Both the position numbers and the translations under genes were made by a program. A model generated the notes under the pieces. It had not been told where the DNA came from, ran no database searches, and saw only the letters and a program-made list of their open reading frames with translations. Positions 22,927 through 35,896 of a DNA stretch of 64,000 bases are shown here, in pieces. Positions within the stretch are counted from its first letter, which is position 1. Each line of letters starts with the position of its first letter. This DNA comes from Lepidurus packardi. Its lineage: Eukaryota > Arthropoda > Branchiopoda > Notostraca > Triopsidae. The DNA lies in NCBI GenBank assembly GCA_023053545.1, contig JAKZAN010000084.1:62001-126000 (forward strand), read 5' to 3'.

Positions 22927-24369
22927 TCAAACCTCTTTCTCGAGTTTATTAGGACTCTTCCGTGGTTGCTCATCTTTGTACATGTTTATCAGATACTTGC
23001 TCGTTATGGCCTACTCTTCTACCAGCTACCTCACCATGTCCCTGCACCTCTTGTCCAGAGATCTGAAGATGTCCTCTGTGCGTCTGACCAGTAGCTTAGC
23101 CTCTTGCGGGTATTTTTTCTCTAGCCTTGCTTTGTATACTGCGTATAATGCCATGGTGGAGTCTACGCCGTTGCTCACCTAGATCTTGTCCACGATGTTC
23201 TTCAACAATGGGGCCAGAATATCGTCATGATCGATAAGCCCGCATCGACAGTTTGCCCAAAATAGCTGGACTGAGAATTTCATACTCATGGTTTCTAGCT
23301 TTCCCTCGTGTTTGTCTTTGAGGATAGTTTTGGTTGCTTCAGCCACTAGCTTTGTATCATAGTCGTCCATCTTGGAGACAGTCTCTACCAATAGCTTCAG
23401 AGTGAGGACAGTCTGATCTTTGAGTTCCGATGACTTACTCTTGATCATTGACACGAGAGTAGTCTGTACCTTCTTGCGATAGCCCAGTTGCTGACAGGAG
23501 TAGAGTATGACAGTAGCTGCCCGTAACGATACTTTAGCCACATTTTCGGCTACAAGGATATGCTTTCTAATGATGAGATCAAAGGTTGGAATATCTGAGT
23601 AGCCGAGTTCTGCGAGGGCCCAAATTATGTTGGTGAAGCTCAGTGTTGTGTCATTGCTGTACTATTACTATTCAGTCGCTTCAACTTTAGGAGAAGATGG
23701 GGTTGGCTACTCGCTCTCTGTTGTTTCTGATGATAATTATTTTATCTAAGGGATAGGAGAAGTGAGTATGATAGCCAGCCGATCGAGGACACTGAGGACC
23801 AACTTTTTCTGGTTTAGAATGCCCATTTTAGCGATCGACCAAAGCAGAACCGAACACTCCTTCAGGGTGAGAGTTTTGACTAGTCCTTTGTCTGCAAAAT
23901 ATGTTGTTATTTTCTGTGCGAGTTCCCGCTTTTCGTCGACTATTAACTATTTTCTATAGACATTCTTTTTCGGGAGTCCAGTGATCTCGCCCGTAATCTT
24001 GGCCAATACCCATAAAATCTTAATTAAAGCTGGGAACTCAAAGGTAGCCAGGTTGTTGCCGATACTCAATAGCAGTTGCTTGAACCGAGTATCTTTGTTG
24101 AATGTAATCCTGGAGCTGTAATGATCTTCCAGACACACATTCTTGAGCCGCAGCAGAATGCTGACTAGATCTGAGGTATTGAGTTAGAATCTTTTGCTGA
24201 GGTATTCTTTGAGGATGAGATCGAGTTGGGCATTTGGCTTCCTGAACCTTTTACCCTGAGTTCTAGAGACGGGGGCAGCAGTCGCAAACCAGCACATTGT
24301 GGGGACAGCATTGATTGAGTAGGACTTGGGAACAAATGATCTCAAGACTAGCTTGGACAGATTGATCAT
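22927..24369 (-). CDS. Mitochondrial FASTK/HPR-like helical-repeat protein
   Basis: Single exon, 480 residues. The N-terminus is basic and Ser-rich (MINLSKLVLRSFVPKSYS), suited to mitochondrial import. The body consists of ~37-residue helical repeats of the type 'LxxIlWxLAKlG': 'LIKILWVLAKITG', 'CSVLLWSIAKMGIL', 'FTNIIWALAELGYSD', 'RAATVILYSCQQLGYRKK'. This pattern matches heptatricopeptide/FASTK-type RNA-binding repeats found in apicomplexan and algal mitochondrial proteins. No RAP domain is obvious at the C-terminus. Likely role is organellar rRNA/mRNA binding. The class is inferred from repeat pattern only. Confidence 0.65.
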
Positions 24370-24533
24370 TGATGTAGTAACTATTTGTTGTAAGCTTTCT
24401 CTTTTCCCTTCTTCTTTTTTAATATGGGTTTATTATAGGGTAATCTTAGCCTTACTAAGTTTTACGAGATTTACCTTAAAATAAACACACCCTTTTTTGA
24501 CGTAAATAAGATATTTTTTAAAAAACTGTCTGG

Positions 24534-25493
24534 ATGTTCGAGTCGGTCATCCGCAAACTCAAGGAACTTAAACTCCCTCTAGAGAGCGAAGTCCAGGCTC
24601 TGTGCAATGCGTGTATCCAGATCTTCATCGAAGAACCCAACACTCTCCACATCGTCCCTCCGATTTCTATTTGCGGAGACATCCATGGTCAGTTTCTCGA
24701 TCTCCTACACATGTTCGACATCAGCGGAAAACTACCCGATACCCAATACCTATTCCTCGGAGACTATGTGGATCGCGGCCATCATTCCATCGAGACCATC
24801 CTCTACCTGTTGGCTTGCAAGTGCAAGTTTCCCGACCGCATCTTTCTGTTGCGAGGGAACCACGAATCTAAAGCTCTGACCATCACATACGGATTCTATG
24901 ATGAAATCAATAAGAAATATGGTAATCTAGAGGTCTGGCGCATGGTATGTTCGGTGTTCACGTATTTGCCAGTCGCCGCTGTCATAGAAGGTGTGGGAGC
25001 TGGCAGCAGCCCCGACAATCACAGTCAACGAGTACTTGCTGTCCATGGAGGTTTGTCTCCTAATCTCAAGTGTTTGGATGAAATCCTATGGCTTGACCGT
25101 GTACAAGAACTGCCAGAAAGTGGTATACTGTCAGATCTAGTCTGGTCAGACCCAGACATCTCTGTACTCTAATTCACAATCAACCCTCGAGGGGCAGGGT
25201 GGCTATTTCCTGACGACGAGGTCAAGAAGTTTAGCCATACCAACGATATAAGGACAATAGTACGTGCTCATCAGCTCGTGGAAGAAGGTTATAGCTATAG
25301 TTTCGGAAACGACGGACTGGTGACAGTCTGGAGTGCGCCTAACTATTACTACAGGTGTGGCAACCAAGCTGCAGTGATGAAACTGTCCCCTCAGGAGTCT
25401 GAGTACAAGTTCCTGCAGTACGACGCCAGTGCTGATAACAAAGATACGAGCAAGAACGTGGCTCTGGAGAATGTCTTACCCTACTTTCTATGA
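24534..25493 (+). CDS. PPP-family Ser/Thr phosphatase catalytic subunit, PP6/PP4-type
   Basis: Single exon, 319 residues, one in-frame TAA (25171) read as Gln. All PPP catalytic motifs are intact: GDIHGQF, GDYVDRG, LLRGNHES, 'VHGGLSPN', RAHQLVEEGY and 'TVWSAPNYYYRCGN'. The C-terminal tail 'VLPYFL' ends in Leu like PP2A/PP4/PP6 (carboxymethylation site), and Pro-Tyr-Phe-Leu is the PP6 version. A ~10-residue insert (VGAGSSPDNHS) precedes the VHGG motif. Family knowledge: PP6 counteracts Aurora A in animals, and an Aurora-like kinase is encoded 15 kb upstream. That link is only suggestive. Confidence 0.9.
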
Positions 25494-25591
25494 AGTTTCA
25501 ACCACAAATTAATTATTAGCGATAATTGTGAGAGACAATCTTTTATGCAGAACACCTATGTGTATAAAATCCTACTCCATCATCATCATCA

Positions 25592-28513
25592 TCAACTGGC
25601 TTCCTCTTCCTCTTCCTCTTCTGCTGATAACTCAGGTTTTTCTTAAGATGGGGGTTCGGAGTTGACTAAGAGACCTGGGCTTTCGATAGTTATTATATCA
25701 CGGTTATCGGTACTTTCTACTACCTCAGCAGAAGGGCTATTTTGGCTGTAAATATTCTGTTATTGGGCCTCCTCAATTAGTTCTGGCCTTTATTACTCTT
25801 GTTTGGAGCTAAGTGTTGGTGTGAGTGGTTCAGGGGAAGACTCTGCGAAGACAACCTTCTTAGCTTCCGAGTCCGACACGTCTGGATTCTTATTTTCTGT
25901 GGGTAAAGATAGTGTCTTTTCGAATGATTGTGCGTCACTAAGCTGTTCCTTCAGAGTTTTGTGCAAGACCTGGAGATGTTTATGGATGAACATCTGTTAT
26001 TCTGAAAATGCCTTCTGCATATTGGTACTGATTCTATTATGTGCCCCCGAAGCCAGAACGTTGTTTGTGAAGACTAGACTGATTTCTCCTTTCTGAATTT
26101 AGGTTCGCCAGGAGATGACCAGCATCGGACCATCGAGTTTGACTTCTGCCATTTTATACTTAACATTGAGCAAGATTGTGGCTGTCTCGTTCTCCGAACT
26201 GGGCTCGACGAGCAGCAGCGAAAAAGGGTCTTACACAATCAGACAGTTGGTGAACTGGGGTTTCTTGGATGTCTTGTCATGGATAACCCTGCATTCCAAC
26301 ATGTGTCTGTTTTCGATCTGGTACTTTTTACCAACCTTCCACTTTGCCGTTGTCTGGTTGAAACGCATCTGGTAAGACTCTTCGAAGAGCTTAAAGTCGT
26401 GGTCATGCAGTAATGGGAAGTAGACCCTGCTCAAATTAGATAGAATAGAGAAAAGTTGTATTCTTCTAGATAGTTAGTCTTTAGCGTTGGTGGGCATGTG
26501 TTCCTCGCCTTTAATTTCCGGGAATGACTAACGTGATGACATGAAAACACTGAATGGTATGGAAGGTTCAACGGTTCTGAAGCTGAAGTTCCATTTTTTA
26601 TATTATTCTTCAAAGTGCTCGACCAGCAAACCCATATTCTAGGGTTTCAGCATGGCCTTTAAGTCACTCAGACATTTTTCATAGACCTGGAGAAGCACAG
26701 CAGGAGTACCATGAGGAGCTAGCTCAACGCAGTAAAGCGTATCGAGAAGCACAGCTATATTTTTAATAGTGATCACCCGACTCTACTCATACTTCTGGAG
26801 CTGTAAGAGTGAACCTCTGAATAGAGTAGTAAGGCTCGGTAGATTCTGTTTGTAGCCGACCAAATCAAGTTTAGGAGTCAGGAGTCCACACTTTTGTAAT
26901 ATGACCTAAAGGGAGCTTAAAACTCAGAAAGTAGTTTGTGGTTATAAGTTTTGATATGGATCTTTACATTGCTGATCTCTTATTTTCTTTGGAGTGTTAA
27001 GATGATGTTCGTACTCAGCCAGAGCAAAGAGTCGCGGGAGTCACTGTCCTGAGAGTCAGATGTCAGAATCTAGACTATTGTTCTGCGGACGGGGTTATCG
27101 CAACTCTCGCCATCCTACTAATCAAATAAATCTAGATACACATCCACTGCATTGTCGATCGCGTCTCCATCCTCCAAAAGCGATAATCCTACAAATTCTG
27201 ACAGTCTCTGGACTTATTCATTAAAGGCATCTTGATGCTGCTGTCCTTATTTCTTCTGAATTTCGTGATCGGTTTCAAAGTTAGAAATATCATGGAAGAG
27301 GGTTTCGCAATTATCAGCGACTTCATATGAAAAGGTATCCCAAAAATAGGATACTCCTGGTTGGTATTCCTGGTTGAAGGATTTTGGCCACTGGATTGGG
27401 GATTTGATCTTGTTAAGGATCGATGTAGGCAGCCGTTAACAGAACAGGATTTTGCAGATTAGCATGAGTATCTTTGGGTCTTTATAGATGCGTAGGAATG
27501 AGTTCAGTATATAGAGAGACAGTTTTGGCGAGACTCCATTCTAATCTGGTTATCCTACGAGTGCTCTGAACAGGATAGGAAGCAGACAATAGGCAGTAAG
27601 CACATTGCGGAGAACTATATCGACTCTCTTGCTGCCGTACTGGTACAAATCGTAGATGTAGTACAGAGCATCGTGTTGGTCACTGATCTCCATCTTTACC
27701 CTGTGCTTGTAAGTGGTCTTGAAGACCTTCTAAAGGCCTTGCCACTGATGGGCGATCGAGCAACAAAAGTGAATCATGTATATCTAGAAAGGAAGACGTC
27801 CAAAATACGCATTGAGTCGTGGTGACTTGACTATAGACAACTATGAAGGGAGAACAATTTTTACTTTTCATGATTCCGAGGGCAAGATTCATAACACTTG
27901 TTCGTACCATGTTGTCGGGATGATTATAGTACTTGAGTGCTTCGTACACAAGAGGGAAGGTGCTGTATTTCTGTCGATAAGCAAATCATTTATCAGTATT
28001 TTTGGGGCTGACGTGTTACTTTGTTAAAGAAAATAGGCAAAGTGTCGATGTCCAGTCTGATTGAGATACTCTTCAGGAAGGAAATGTAGTATTCCACCAG
28101 TTCATCATTGGACTCATCCAGACGCGAAGCCACGAGCTCAGCCACCAGGGGGTGGATCATTATGAAGCTGATCCAAAGAGGATTTTTGATATTTATCAAC
28201 ATGAGGGACAGAGTTTTGATAACTAGGACAGGATCGTAGCGGAGGACCCTGCGCAAGAGGTCCATGCCTTGGCACTCGCAAAAGTAGCTGTGAGATGAAG
28301 GTAAGGTTGCATTACTCGAAGATTTATTATCGGTTAGTTCGGTCAGCCTACGCGAGTAGTTCTACAAGGAGTTTGAGTTTGTCAGCGAGGAGTTCGGGAT
28401 CTGGTTCAGAGTCTTCGCTGAGGGTCATCTGGCGTACATTTTTGGTAAGTGCCCTAGAATGTGAGTAGTAGATTTAGGTACTGGAAAGTCAGGAACTGTT
28501 CGGTGGTGGCCAT
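25592..28513 (-). CDS. CLEC16A: CLEC16A/Ema-like FPL-domain membrane-trafficking protein
   Basis: Six exons (28513-28482, 28453-28316, 28287-28020, 27970-27865, 27830-26968, 26905-25592); 906 residues, sum divisible by three. Introns are 28, 28, 49, 34 and 62 nt. The FPL domain reads through the splices: 'MDLLRRVLRYDPVLVI', 'ELVEYYISFLKSISIRL', then 'TFPLVYEALKYYNHPDNMVR' (the family's FPLYxEAIKFFNHPExMVR). The middle matches the CLEC16A armadillo region ('AYFGRLPFQIYMIHFCC'). A C-terminal beta-rich part has 'CLIVQDPFSLLLVEPSSEN', and an acidic E-run precedes TGA. Family knowledge: CLEC16A acts in endosome/autophagosome maturation and mitophagy. It is typically absent from small genomes, so its retention is notable. 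Confidence 0.88.
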
Positions 28514-28699
28514 GGAGGAGAGACTAATGGTAGAAGGTAGAGCCTGGAAGCTAGACTATTATCAAAACAAAAAGGTATATATTTTATATTTTTGTACTGA
28601 CCTCTATATGATATTTGCCTATCGGTGTTAGAGATAGTGCGAGAATTTTAAAATGAAAAAATAATAATACGTATATATAGATAGTTATCCAACATAATG

Positions 28700-30592
28700 T
28701 CATAATACTAGTTTTGTCTACTTGCTGATTAGTGACATCATGCTTCGTTCGAAGACTGCTTACAACTGGGTTTTGAAGCCTAGTTCGACCACGGCTTTCT
28801 CTGCCACCTCCGCCACCAATGACTCGGCAGCCTCGGCCAGCACCTTGTTTACTGTCTTCATGTACACCCGATCCCTCTTCGCCTCAGGGTCTTATGAAGG
28901 GAACACCCTCAGGTTTTAGGGATTGTTCAGCTTCTCAGGGATTTGTAAGGCGCGGTCGAAGTTATGGAACAGAACTTTGGCCTTGGTACGGTCGCTCTCC
29001 TTGACATCCTCCTTGTTAACTTGAATGATGGCAGGCAGACGATAGACAATGAACTCTTTCAGGAAAGAACAGCTCGCGACTGGATTGTCATGAGGCTCCA
29101 CCAGCATCGATCGCAGATGCGTGAGATTTTCTAGTTTGGCGATCTGCAGTAACGAGGTGATATAGTTGTTCTTGAACTCGAGTACCTTGAGCTTCTTGAA
29201 CTTCCGCAGCATACTCAGAATAGTTGGTTCTATCAGGAACTCGAAGAAGACGTACTCAAATCTAATCTTTTCGACCGAGTCTTGGAAGGTCTGATTGTTC
29301 AGTACTACGTCGTAGGAATTTCCGAATATGAACAGGATGCTTTCGTCCTCAATCTCGGCGTGACCTCCAGTGATACACGTCGTCTTCAGCAGTTATCGCT
29401 TCGATGCATTACTCTTCTCCAAAGCGACTATACGTCTTTTCTATTCAGCCCATTGTGACTCGATCAGTTTTAACACCTAACTATGGTCTTCTTCGGTATC
29501 TACTGCCTATCGAGAAGGTGCTTCTGCAGACTCAAGAGCAGGAGCTTTACCATCGAGCAGCTTGAGGAACGGCATGTACTTCACTACATTTCGGAAATAT
29601 TCCTGTCTATTTTTGGAACAAGGGTTGTTCTCAAGAGTAAGTTATTTCAAGTTGGTCAGTTTGACGAGATCGATATTATCGAATTGCTTGATTTCAATTT
29701 TGTTATTGGCGAGGTACAGTTTCTCAAGTTTCTGGAGGTGTTTGAGATTGTCGATCGTGGTGATACTGTTGAGCTTGAGGTTTAACTATGTCAGGTTGAC
29801 CAGGTAGTCCAGGTTCTACAGCTTGGTGATCTGGTTGTTAGCTAGGTTCAATATCCTGATGGAGTTCAGCATCCAGAAGCCCTAGATCTTGCTGATTTTG
29901 TTACTATGTAAGTCCAGAACTTCAAGTTTCGCAAGGTCGGAGATATTCTTGATGCGGGTGATCTGGTTCTTGGGCAGCAATAATACCTTCAGGTTATTTA
30001 GGACACTAACGTTCTCGATTTCTCTGATGGCATTGTCGTACAGGTCGAGGTACAGAAGATTGGGTAGTGAGATCAAGTTCTACAGCTTGATGATCTTGTT
30101 GTGTTGGAAAGTGAGCATCTTGAGTTTCTCCTCACCTTCAAGGAGCGGCAGATGCGCAAGCTCCATTTCATCAAGATTAAGCTTATCGAGACTAGTCTCT
30201 CGTTCGATAGGTCTTCTGTAACAGACCCAAATATTCTGTATCTGCGGGAGTTCGGCAAATATGATGTTGCCGTTCTTCTCGACTTTCTTCAGCTATCCAT
30301 GCTTTAACAGGTATCGAAATCGCTAGTCTTTTTCCTGGAGGGCGATTTCATGGAAGGCAGCAGTGTAGATGGCAGCGGAGTTCTAGTGTTTCTTCTTGAT
30401 TTCGGGGAGGTTGCTAATCGGGCCGACGCCAATCTTGGAGGATGCGCTCTTCTTGGAGTCATAGAGTTTGGGAGGAGTTTTGGCAGGACGGGTGATGGCA
30501 GGGGAGTTGCGCTTTTAATTATAGAAGGTTGAGGCTCCGATGGACTTGGTCTGCTTGTCGATTCCGATGCTGTCGGTCGTCTTTGACATCAT
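28700..30592 (-). CDS. LRRC49: LRRC49-like leucine-rich repeat protein (tubulin polyglutamylase complex)
   Basis: Single exon, 630 residues. Polar N-terminus, then 'RRPIERETSLDKLNLDEMEL' followed by eight or so SDS22-type LRRs: 'LTFQHNKIIKLQNL', 'LDLYDNAIREIENV', 'LLLPKNQITRIKNIS', 'LDLHSNKISKIQGF', 'LNLANNQITKL'. The cap is 'PCSKNRQEYFRNVV'. Order and wording (FQHN, LDLYDN, LLLxKN, LDLHxN) follow animal LRRC49 closely. A second, degenerate LRR-like part occurs near 440-520. Family knowledge: LRRC49 (CSTPP2) scaffolds the TTLL1 tubulin polyglutamylase complex at centriolar satellites and cilia. Start is the first of two tandem ATGs at 30592. Confidence 0.85.
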
Positions 30593-31945
30593 GAGGGCTG
30601 CCCGAGAAGTTGTCAGTGAGTTGGTTGTTATTTTTTATTTTTTTGAAAAACCTAATATATGTCTATGTTAGTTATTGTATGCTTAGGAAACAGCAACTAT
30701 AAGTTTGTATTATTATAGGTAGTTCTCAAGTAAAGATATCCAATGGGGTGGATTACGGTCTAGAGAATTACGCATACAACAAAGGGTAGCATAGGATACG
30801 TTAGAGCCACAGCTTCTTGGCTGACTATGAGCACATCAGGTTGTCTGCAGGTTTGTCGTCTGAGATTTGAACAAAACATGGAACATCGGACAGTTAGGTT
30901 GGGTTGTTCAGTTATATTGGCTGACTCTATTTTCACCCATGAGCCAAGCAATTAGCAATGCCCGGGAGATGGGTAATTGGTATCAAGGAGCCTGAGTCTA
31001 ATATATGTGCGGAGCAACCCAGCTTAATTGCCAAAGACAGAGCGATATTTACCTCCAGAACTCACCCAAAACCCCACATAGCTGTACCAACCTTCTTCAC
31101 ATTCTGGTGGTCAAGGTTGTCTGCAGGTATGTCTTCTTATAAAAGCATGCCTTCGATAACATTCGAAGAATATGGATAAATTCAAAAATAAGCCTGAGAA
31201 TGAAATCAACACGATCATATTATTGGAACATAATTATCAATAAAAAATAATAATGAATTCATTATAAACATGGTTGGGAGGCACAAATGGAGGGCTGTAT
31301 GGGGGCCGAAAGGATGGCTCGTACATTCTGATCGAGTGTTCTGCTGCTCGACCTCGAGGTTCGCAGAGTCGCATCCAAAACTGATGCATGGTCCCAGTTC
31401 TCACATCCCTATTCCCCATTCCCAAACTCCAGCATAAATGAAAAATCATAAAACTTACTTCATTATTTTTAAAAACCACAGCAGTTTTTTCGAAAGATAC
31501 ACCCAAAACTAGATTGTGCGTACTTTAGTTTATTTATACGAGATTTACAAAATTGAATTAGATATTTTACAACTTAGTGCATAGGTGTCCAGAGGAAATT
31601 GACGCACTTACCAACGGGGAAACACTCAATTCAGTTGGCGCAAGGGAGACCAAGGGACCTGTTCCGGAAAGGACTCTGTTAACCTCGGGTCGATCAGTGA
31701 AGAGTCAATAGGAATGTGCCTGGCTTCCTGCCCCAGACAGTCTGCCAGTCGGCCGACCGTAGTTCTTTACCCCATCCAACCAATTAAGCATATCAAGATA
31801 TAATTCTTCTAAATGAGCTCAGGATTGTGGTACGATGGAATGTGATGTTGGCTTTAAAATTCTGGGGTTCTTCCATGGAATATAATCATTAAATATAAAG
31901 CAACAAAACGCATACCTCAACTACTCAGACAAAACACCACTCGAA
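30593..31945. other. Gene-poor accessory stretch with repeat fragments
   Basis: No confident gene. On the minus strand an open frame (about 31710 to TGA at 31259) becomes longer if a GTAAGT..AG intron near 31410-31460 is removed, giving text like 'SVLDATLRTSRSSSRTLDQ'. Its mirror frame on the plus strand is also open, so coding is unproven. A segment at 31130-31165 recurs at 32889-32924. Confidence 0.3.
31130..31165 (+). repeat. Dispersed 36-bp repeat, copy 1
   Basis: The sequence around 'TGTCTTCTTATAAAAGC' followed by 'ATAACATTCG' recurs almost identically at 32889-32924. Both copies are preceded by a CAGGT-like sequence. The TATAAAAG core could be a TATA box duplicated with its flank, or part of a decayed element. 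Confidence 0.6.
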
Positions 31946-32262
31946 ATGCATAAAAATAGTAAGAAGATCACTAAAATCAAAATCGAGTACTCCTCGTGCT
32001 GCGGTTTGATTGCTAAAAAAGTTTAAAGTCGTCTCGAAGAATAATTCGGTTCAGCCCAGATTGTTTTGTAGTTCGTTGACCGGGGCTGCGCACATTGCAG
32101 TATCTCTGCTTCGGTTGGCGTCCCAGGGCAGATGTTTGCAGTCGGTAGTTACCATACGAATGATGAGGATTTGATCTCTGGTGCGATCGAAAAAATGAAG
32201 AAACTGATCTACTGATGGAAAGGACTGCTACCAAACCCTCGCTCCCTGATGACTGCGGGAGG
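31860..32262 (+). repeat. Direct repeat unit A of a ~400-bp tandem-type duplication
   Basis: This unit aligns by eye with 33650-34052 over its whole length: both start with 'ATGGAATATAAT' and share 'AACTACTCAGACAAAACACCAC', 'AAGAAGATCACT', 'TCTGCTTCGGTTGG', and 'TCGAAAAAATGAAGAAACTG'. Each unit carries one copy of the small SelW/Rdx-like gene. Divergence is substantial, so the duplication is not recent. Confidence 0.8.
31946..32215 (+). CDS. Small SelW/Rdx-like thioredoxin-fold protein, copy A
   Basis: Single exon, 89 residues, ATG 31946, TGA 32213-32215, with three in-frame TAA/TAG codons. Begins with a Lys-rich segment, then 'KIKIEYSSCCGLIAKKVQ', like the SelW/Rdx beta-strand 'VxYCxxCGYxxKA'. 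'LEEQFGSAQIVLQFVDRG' follows, then 'VGVPGQMFAVGSY' and a C-terminal helix 'LISGAIEKMKKLIY', matching the SelW strand-helix order. The CxxC position is SSCC, so a vicinal Cys pair replaces the canonical motif. Conservation of frame, length and sequence with copy B (33724-33993) argues strongly that both are or were real genes. Family call rests on pattern only. Confidence 0.55.
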
Positions 32263-32888
32263 GTACATGTTTTGATCAGATATTCTTCATTACCAAACTA
32301 TTAATCAACCCTTTAATCCCCCACTCTTCTAACTATGCTAAAGATTTGTGATATTTGTGTTAAAATGTATGCATATGCGAGTGCGAATCCATGGGATAAT
32401 GACCAATAGATTGTGTACGAGAACGACTTAACATAAATATGCGTGTATTTGTATACGATGTGACCATATTATCATTAGTGTGATAGGTGTGTATTCACAT
32501 GCAGCTGGGCAAACAAACAGAGTTGGGGTTTATTGGACGTACAGCTTTTGGTGCCTAGTTGTGTGCTCTGGAGCTGTAGCTCTATCGGTTGTCAGAGTAA
32601 ATGGACTCAGCCTTTCATTGATTAGGACTGTGGAGTCCATCTCACACATTTCTAATCTATAGAACTCATATACATATGTTTGCCCTACTGAAGAAGCCAG
32701 AATACCATCCAAAGAGTTAGATCTCACAACAGCTGATTTGAGAAAAGGCGTTAATGTCACAGCTGCTTGGTGGACATAGAATTTCTATACTTATGTTGTC
32801 TGTAGCCCAAATAGGTCACACACTCAGCAGCCTAGCTTAGTCATGGGAACTAAAACAAAATCTTCAAGGCCAACCTTTCTTCAGGTTT

Positions 32889-32924
32889 GTCTTCTTATAA
32901 AAGCGTGCCTATGATAACATTCGC
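32889..32924 (+). repeat. Dispersed 36-bp repeat, copy 2
   Basis: Second copy of the segment at 31130-31165, with two or three differences (GCGTGCCTATG versus GCATGCCTTCG). Confidence 0.6.
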
Positions 32925-33244
32925 AGGAGACGGAAAAAAGGATGCATTCCTTCTAAAGATGCTAAGAACTACGGTAGGTGCAAATAAGTTGCTTGTTCCG
33001 GAAAGGCCAGTTCATTCCGATTGAGTTTTTGCTGATCGGCGTCTATGTTGCCCGTATGTCGACCCCAACCGCTGCAGTGGTCCATTGTCCCTCGATGTCG
33101 ATCGGAAAAAGCTCAATAAAATATACCGGCCACAAGCAACCCGATTCGACTATACTATAGTTTTATAAGGCATGCAATTAAGCATTACACAATATGATCG
33201 TTGAAAAAACGTAACTTGCTACAATCGAATCAGGATAAATTCTC

Positions 33245-33597
33245 ATTGAATCGGGAAATACAAATAGGGTTCTACAGTGCAGAGATACTGGGAAAACCTT
33301 CAGGTATTTGTCCTTCGCCAGCATATATGTTGGCAGAGTCCTGGATATCATGGTCATCCTGGTCATTATTATCAACATAATTCTTATTGATATTTTCTTG
33401 TGGTTTTACTTATTAAATATCTGTATCCGCATATGAAACCGCAAGAAAATATCAATAAGAATTATGTTGATAATAATGACCAGGATGACCATGATATCCA
33501 GGACTCTGCCAACATATATGCTGGCGAAGGACAAATACCTGAAGGTTTTCCCAGTATCTCTGCACTGGAGAACCCTATTTGTATTTCCCGATTCCAT
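33245..33597. repeat. Large foldback inverted repeat (156-bp arms, ~41-bp spacer)
   Basis: Left arm 33245-33400 and right arm 33442-33597 are reverse complements with essentially one mismatch (TTCTACAG versus TTCTCCAG). The spacer 33401-33441 is unrelated. Each arm read outward-in is an open frame ending in a hydrophobic helix (DIMVILVIIINIILIDIF); in the right arm this frame opens with an ATG on the minus strand. Such near-perfect arms imply a young inversion-duplication, gene conversion between the arms, or a foldback-type mobile element. No flanking target-site duplication could be made out by eye. Confidence 0.85.
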
Positions 33598-33649
33598 TGC
33601 AACTTATAATGGAATGGTAATATTACCTTTAAAAAGACAGAGGCTCTTC

Positions 33650-34052
33650 GATGGAATATAATGATAAAATTCAATAGCGAAGCAATAACAAACCCCAACT
33701 ACTCAGACAAAACACCACCCGCAATGCAGAGACAGGCCAAGAAGATCACTCAAATCTAGATCGAGTACTCTTTGAACTGCAGCATGGTTGCTGAACGTGC
33801 TTAGAAATACTTCCGATCACACTTCGGTTCAGCTGCTATTGATATGAAGCGAGTTGACCGAGGCAGCGCAATATGCGAGATTTCTGCTTCGGTTGGTGTC
33901 CCGGGACAGATGTTTCGAGTCGGTGTGTACGCACACGATGAACATGCTTTACTCAATGATTCCCTCGAAAAAATGAAGAAACTGTGCTACTGAGGGAAAC
34001 GATTGCTGCTGATAAACCCTAGCTTCTCGATGACTGGAAAGAATGATATGTG
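33650..34052 (+). repeat. Direct repeat unit B
   Basis: Partner of 31860-32262. The units are in the same orientation, about 1.8 kb apart, with the foldback repeat between them. Confidence 0.8.
33661..33993 (+). CDS. Small SelW/Rdx-like thioredoxin-fold protein, copy B
   Basis: ATG at 33661 gives 110 residues; the internal ATG at 33724 gives exactly 89, the same length as copy A. TGA at 33991-33993. Aligned segments: 'QIQIEYSLNCSMVAERAQ', 'YFRSHFGSAAIDMKRVDRG', 'SASVGVPGQMFRVGVY', 'SLEKMKKLCY'. Compared with copy A, the Cys pair has become LNC, so only one Cys remains at the would-be redox site. No frameshift or TGA interrupts it, so it is either functional without a CxxC or constrained for another role. 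Confidence 0.5.
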
Positions 34053-34384
34053 TTTTGATTATTTTATCAATATTTTCATAATCACTCAGCAGTCAATTCA
34101 TTGACCTCCCTTCTTCATGCTATGTTATCCAGGATTCAATGACCAATTAAAATGTACTAACACCACTAGATATATGTATAGATACATTTATTATCGGATA
34201 TGCTCGCAATATATTGGTCTGACTACTCATGAGAAACTGACGTTTCAAAACCCTATATATAGGTTCAACAGTACTCATGTCTATATTAAATATTCATTCG
34301 ATCTCAAGTTGTTCTTCCGAGCACGCCCATATTTAGATTCAATAGTCAAGCTAAAAACACACAACCTTTGTCTAATCCTATTCT
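33994..34384. other. Intergenic region
   Basis: AT-rich; contains two similar lines ('CCCTATATATAGGTTCAACAGTA' type text near 34251-34276 and 'CCCATATTTAGATTCAATAGT' near 34326-34346), suggesting a small local duplication. No gene seen. Confidence 0.4.
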
Positions 34385-35896
<1,512 letters not shown>

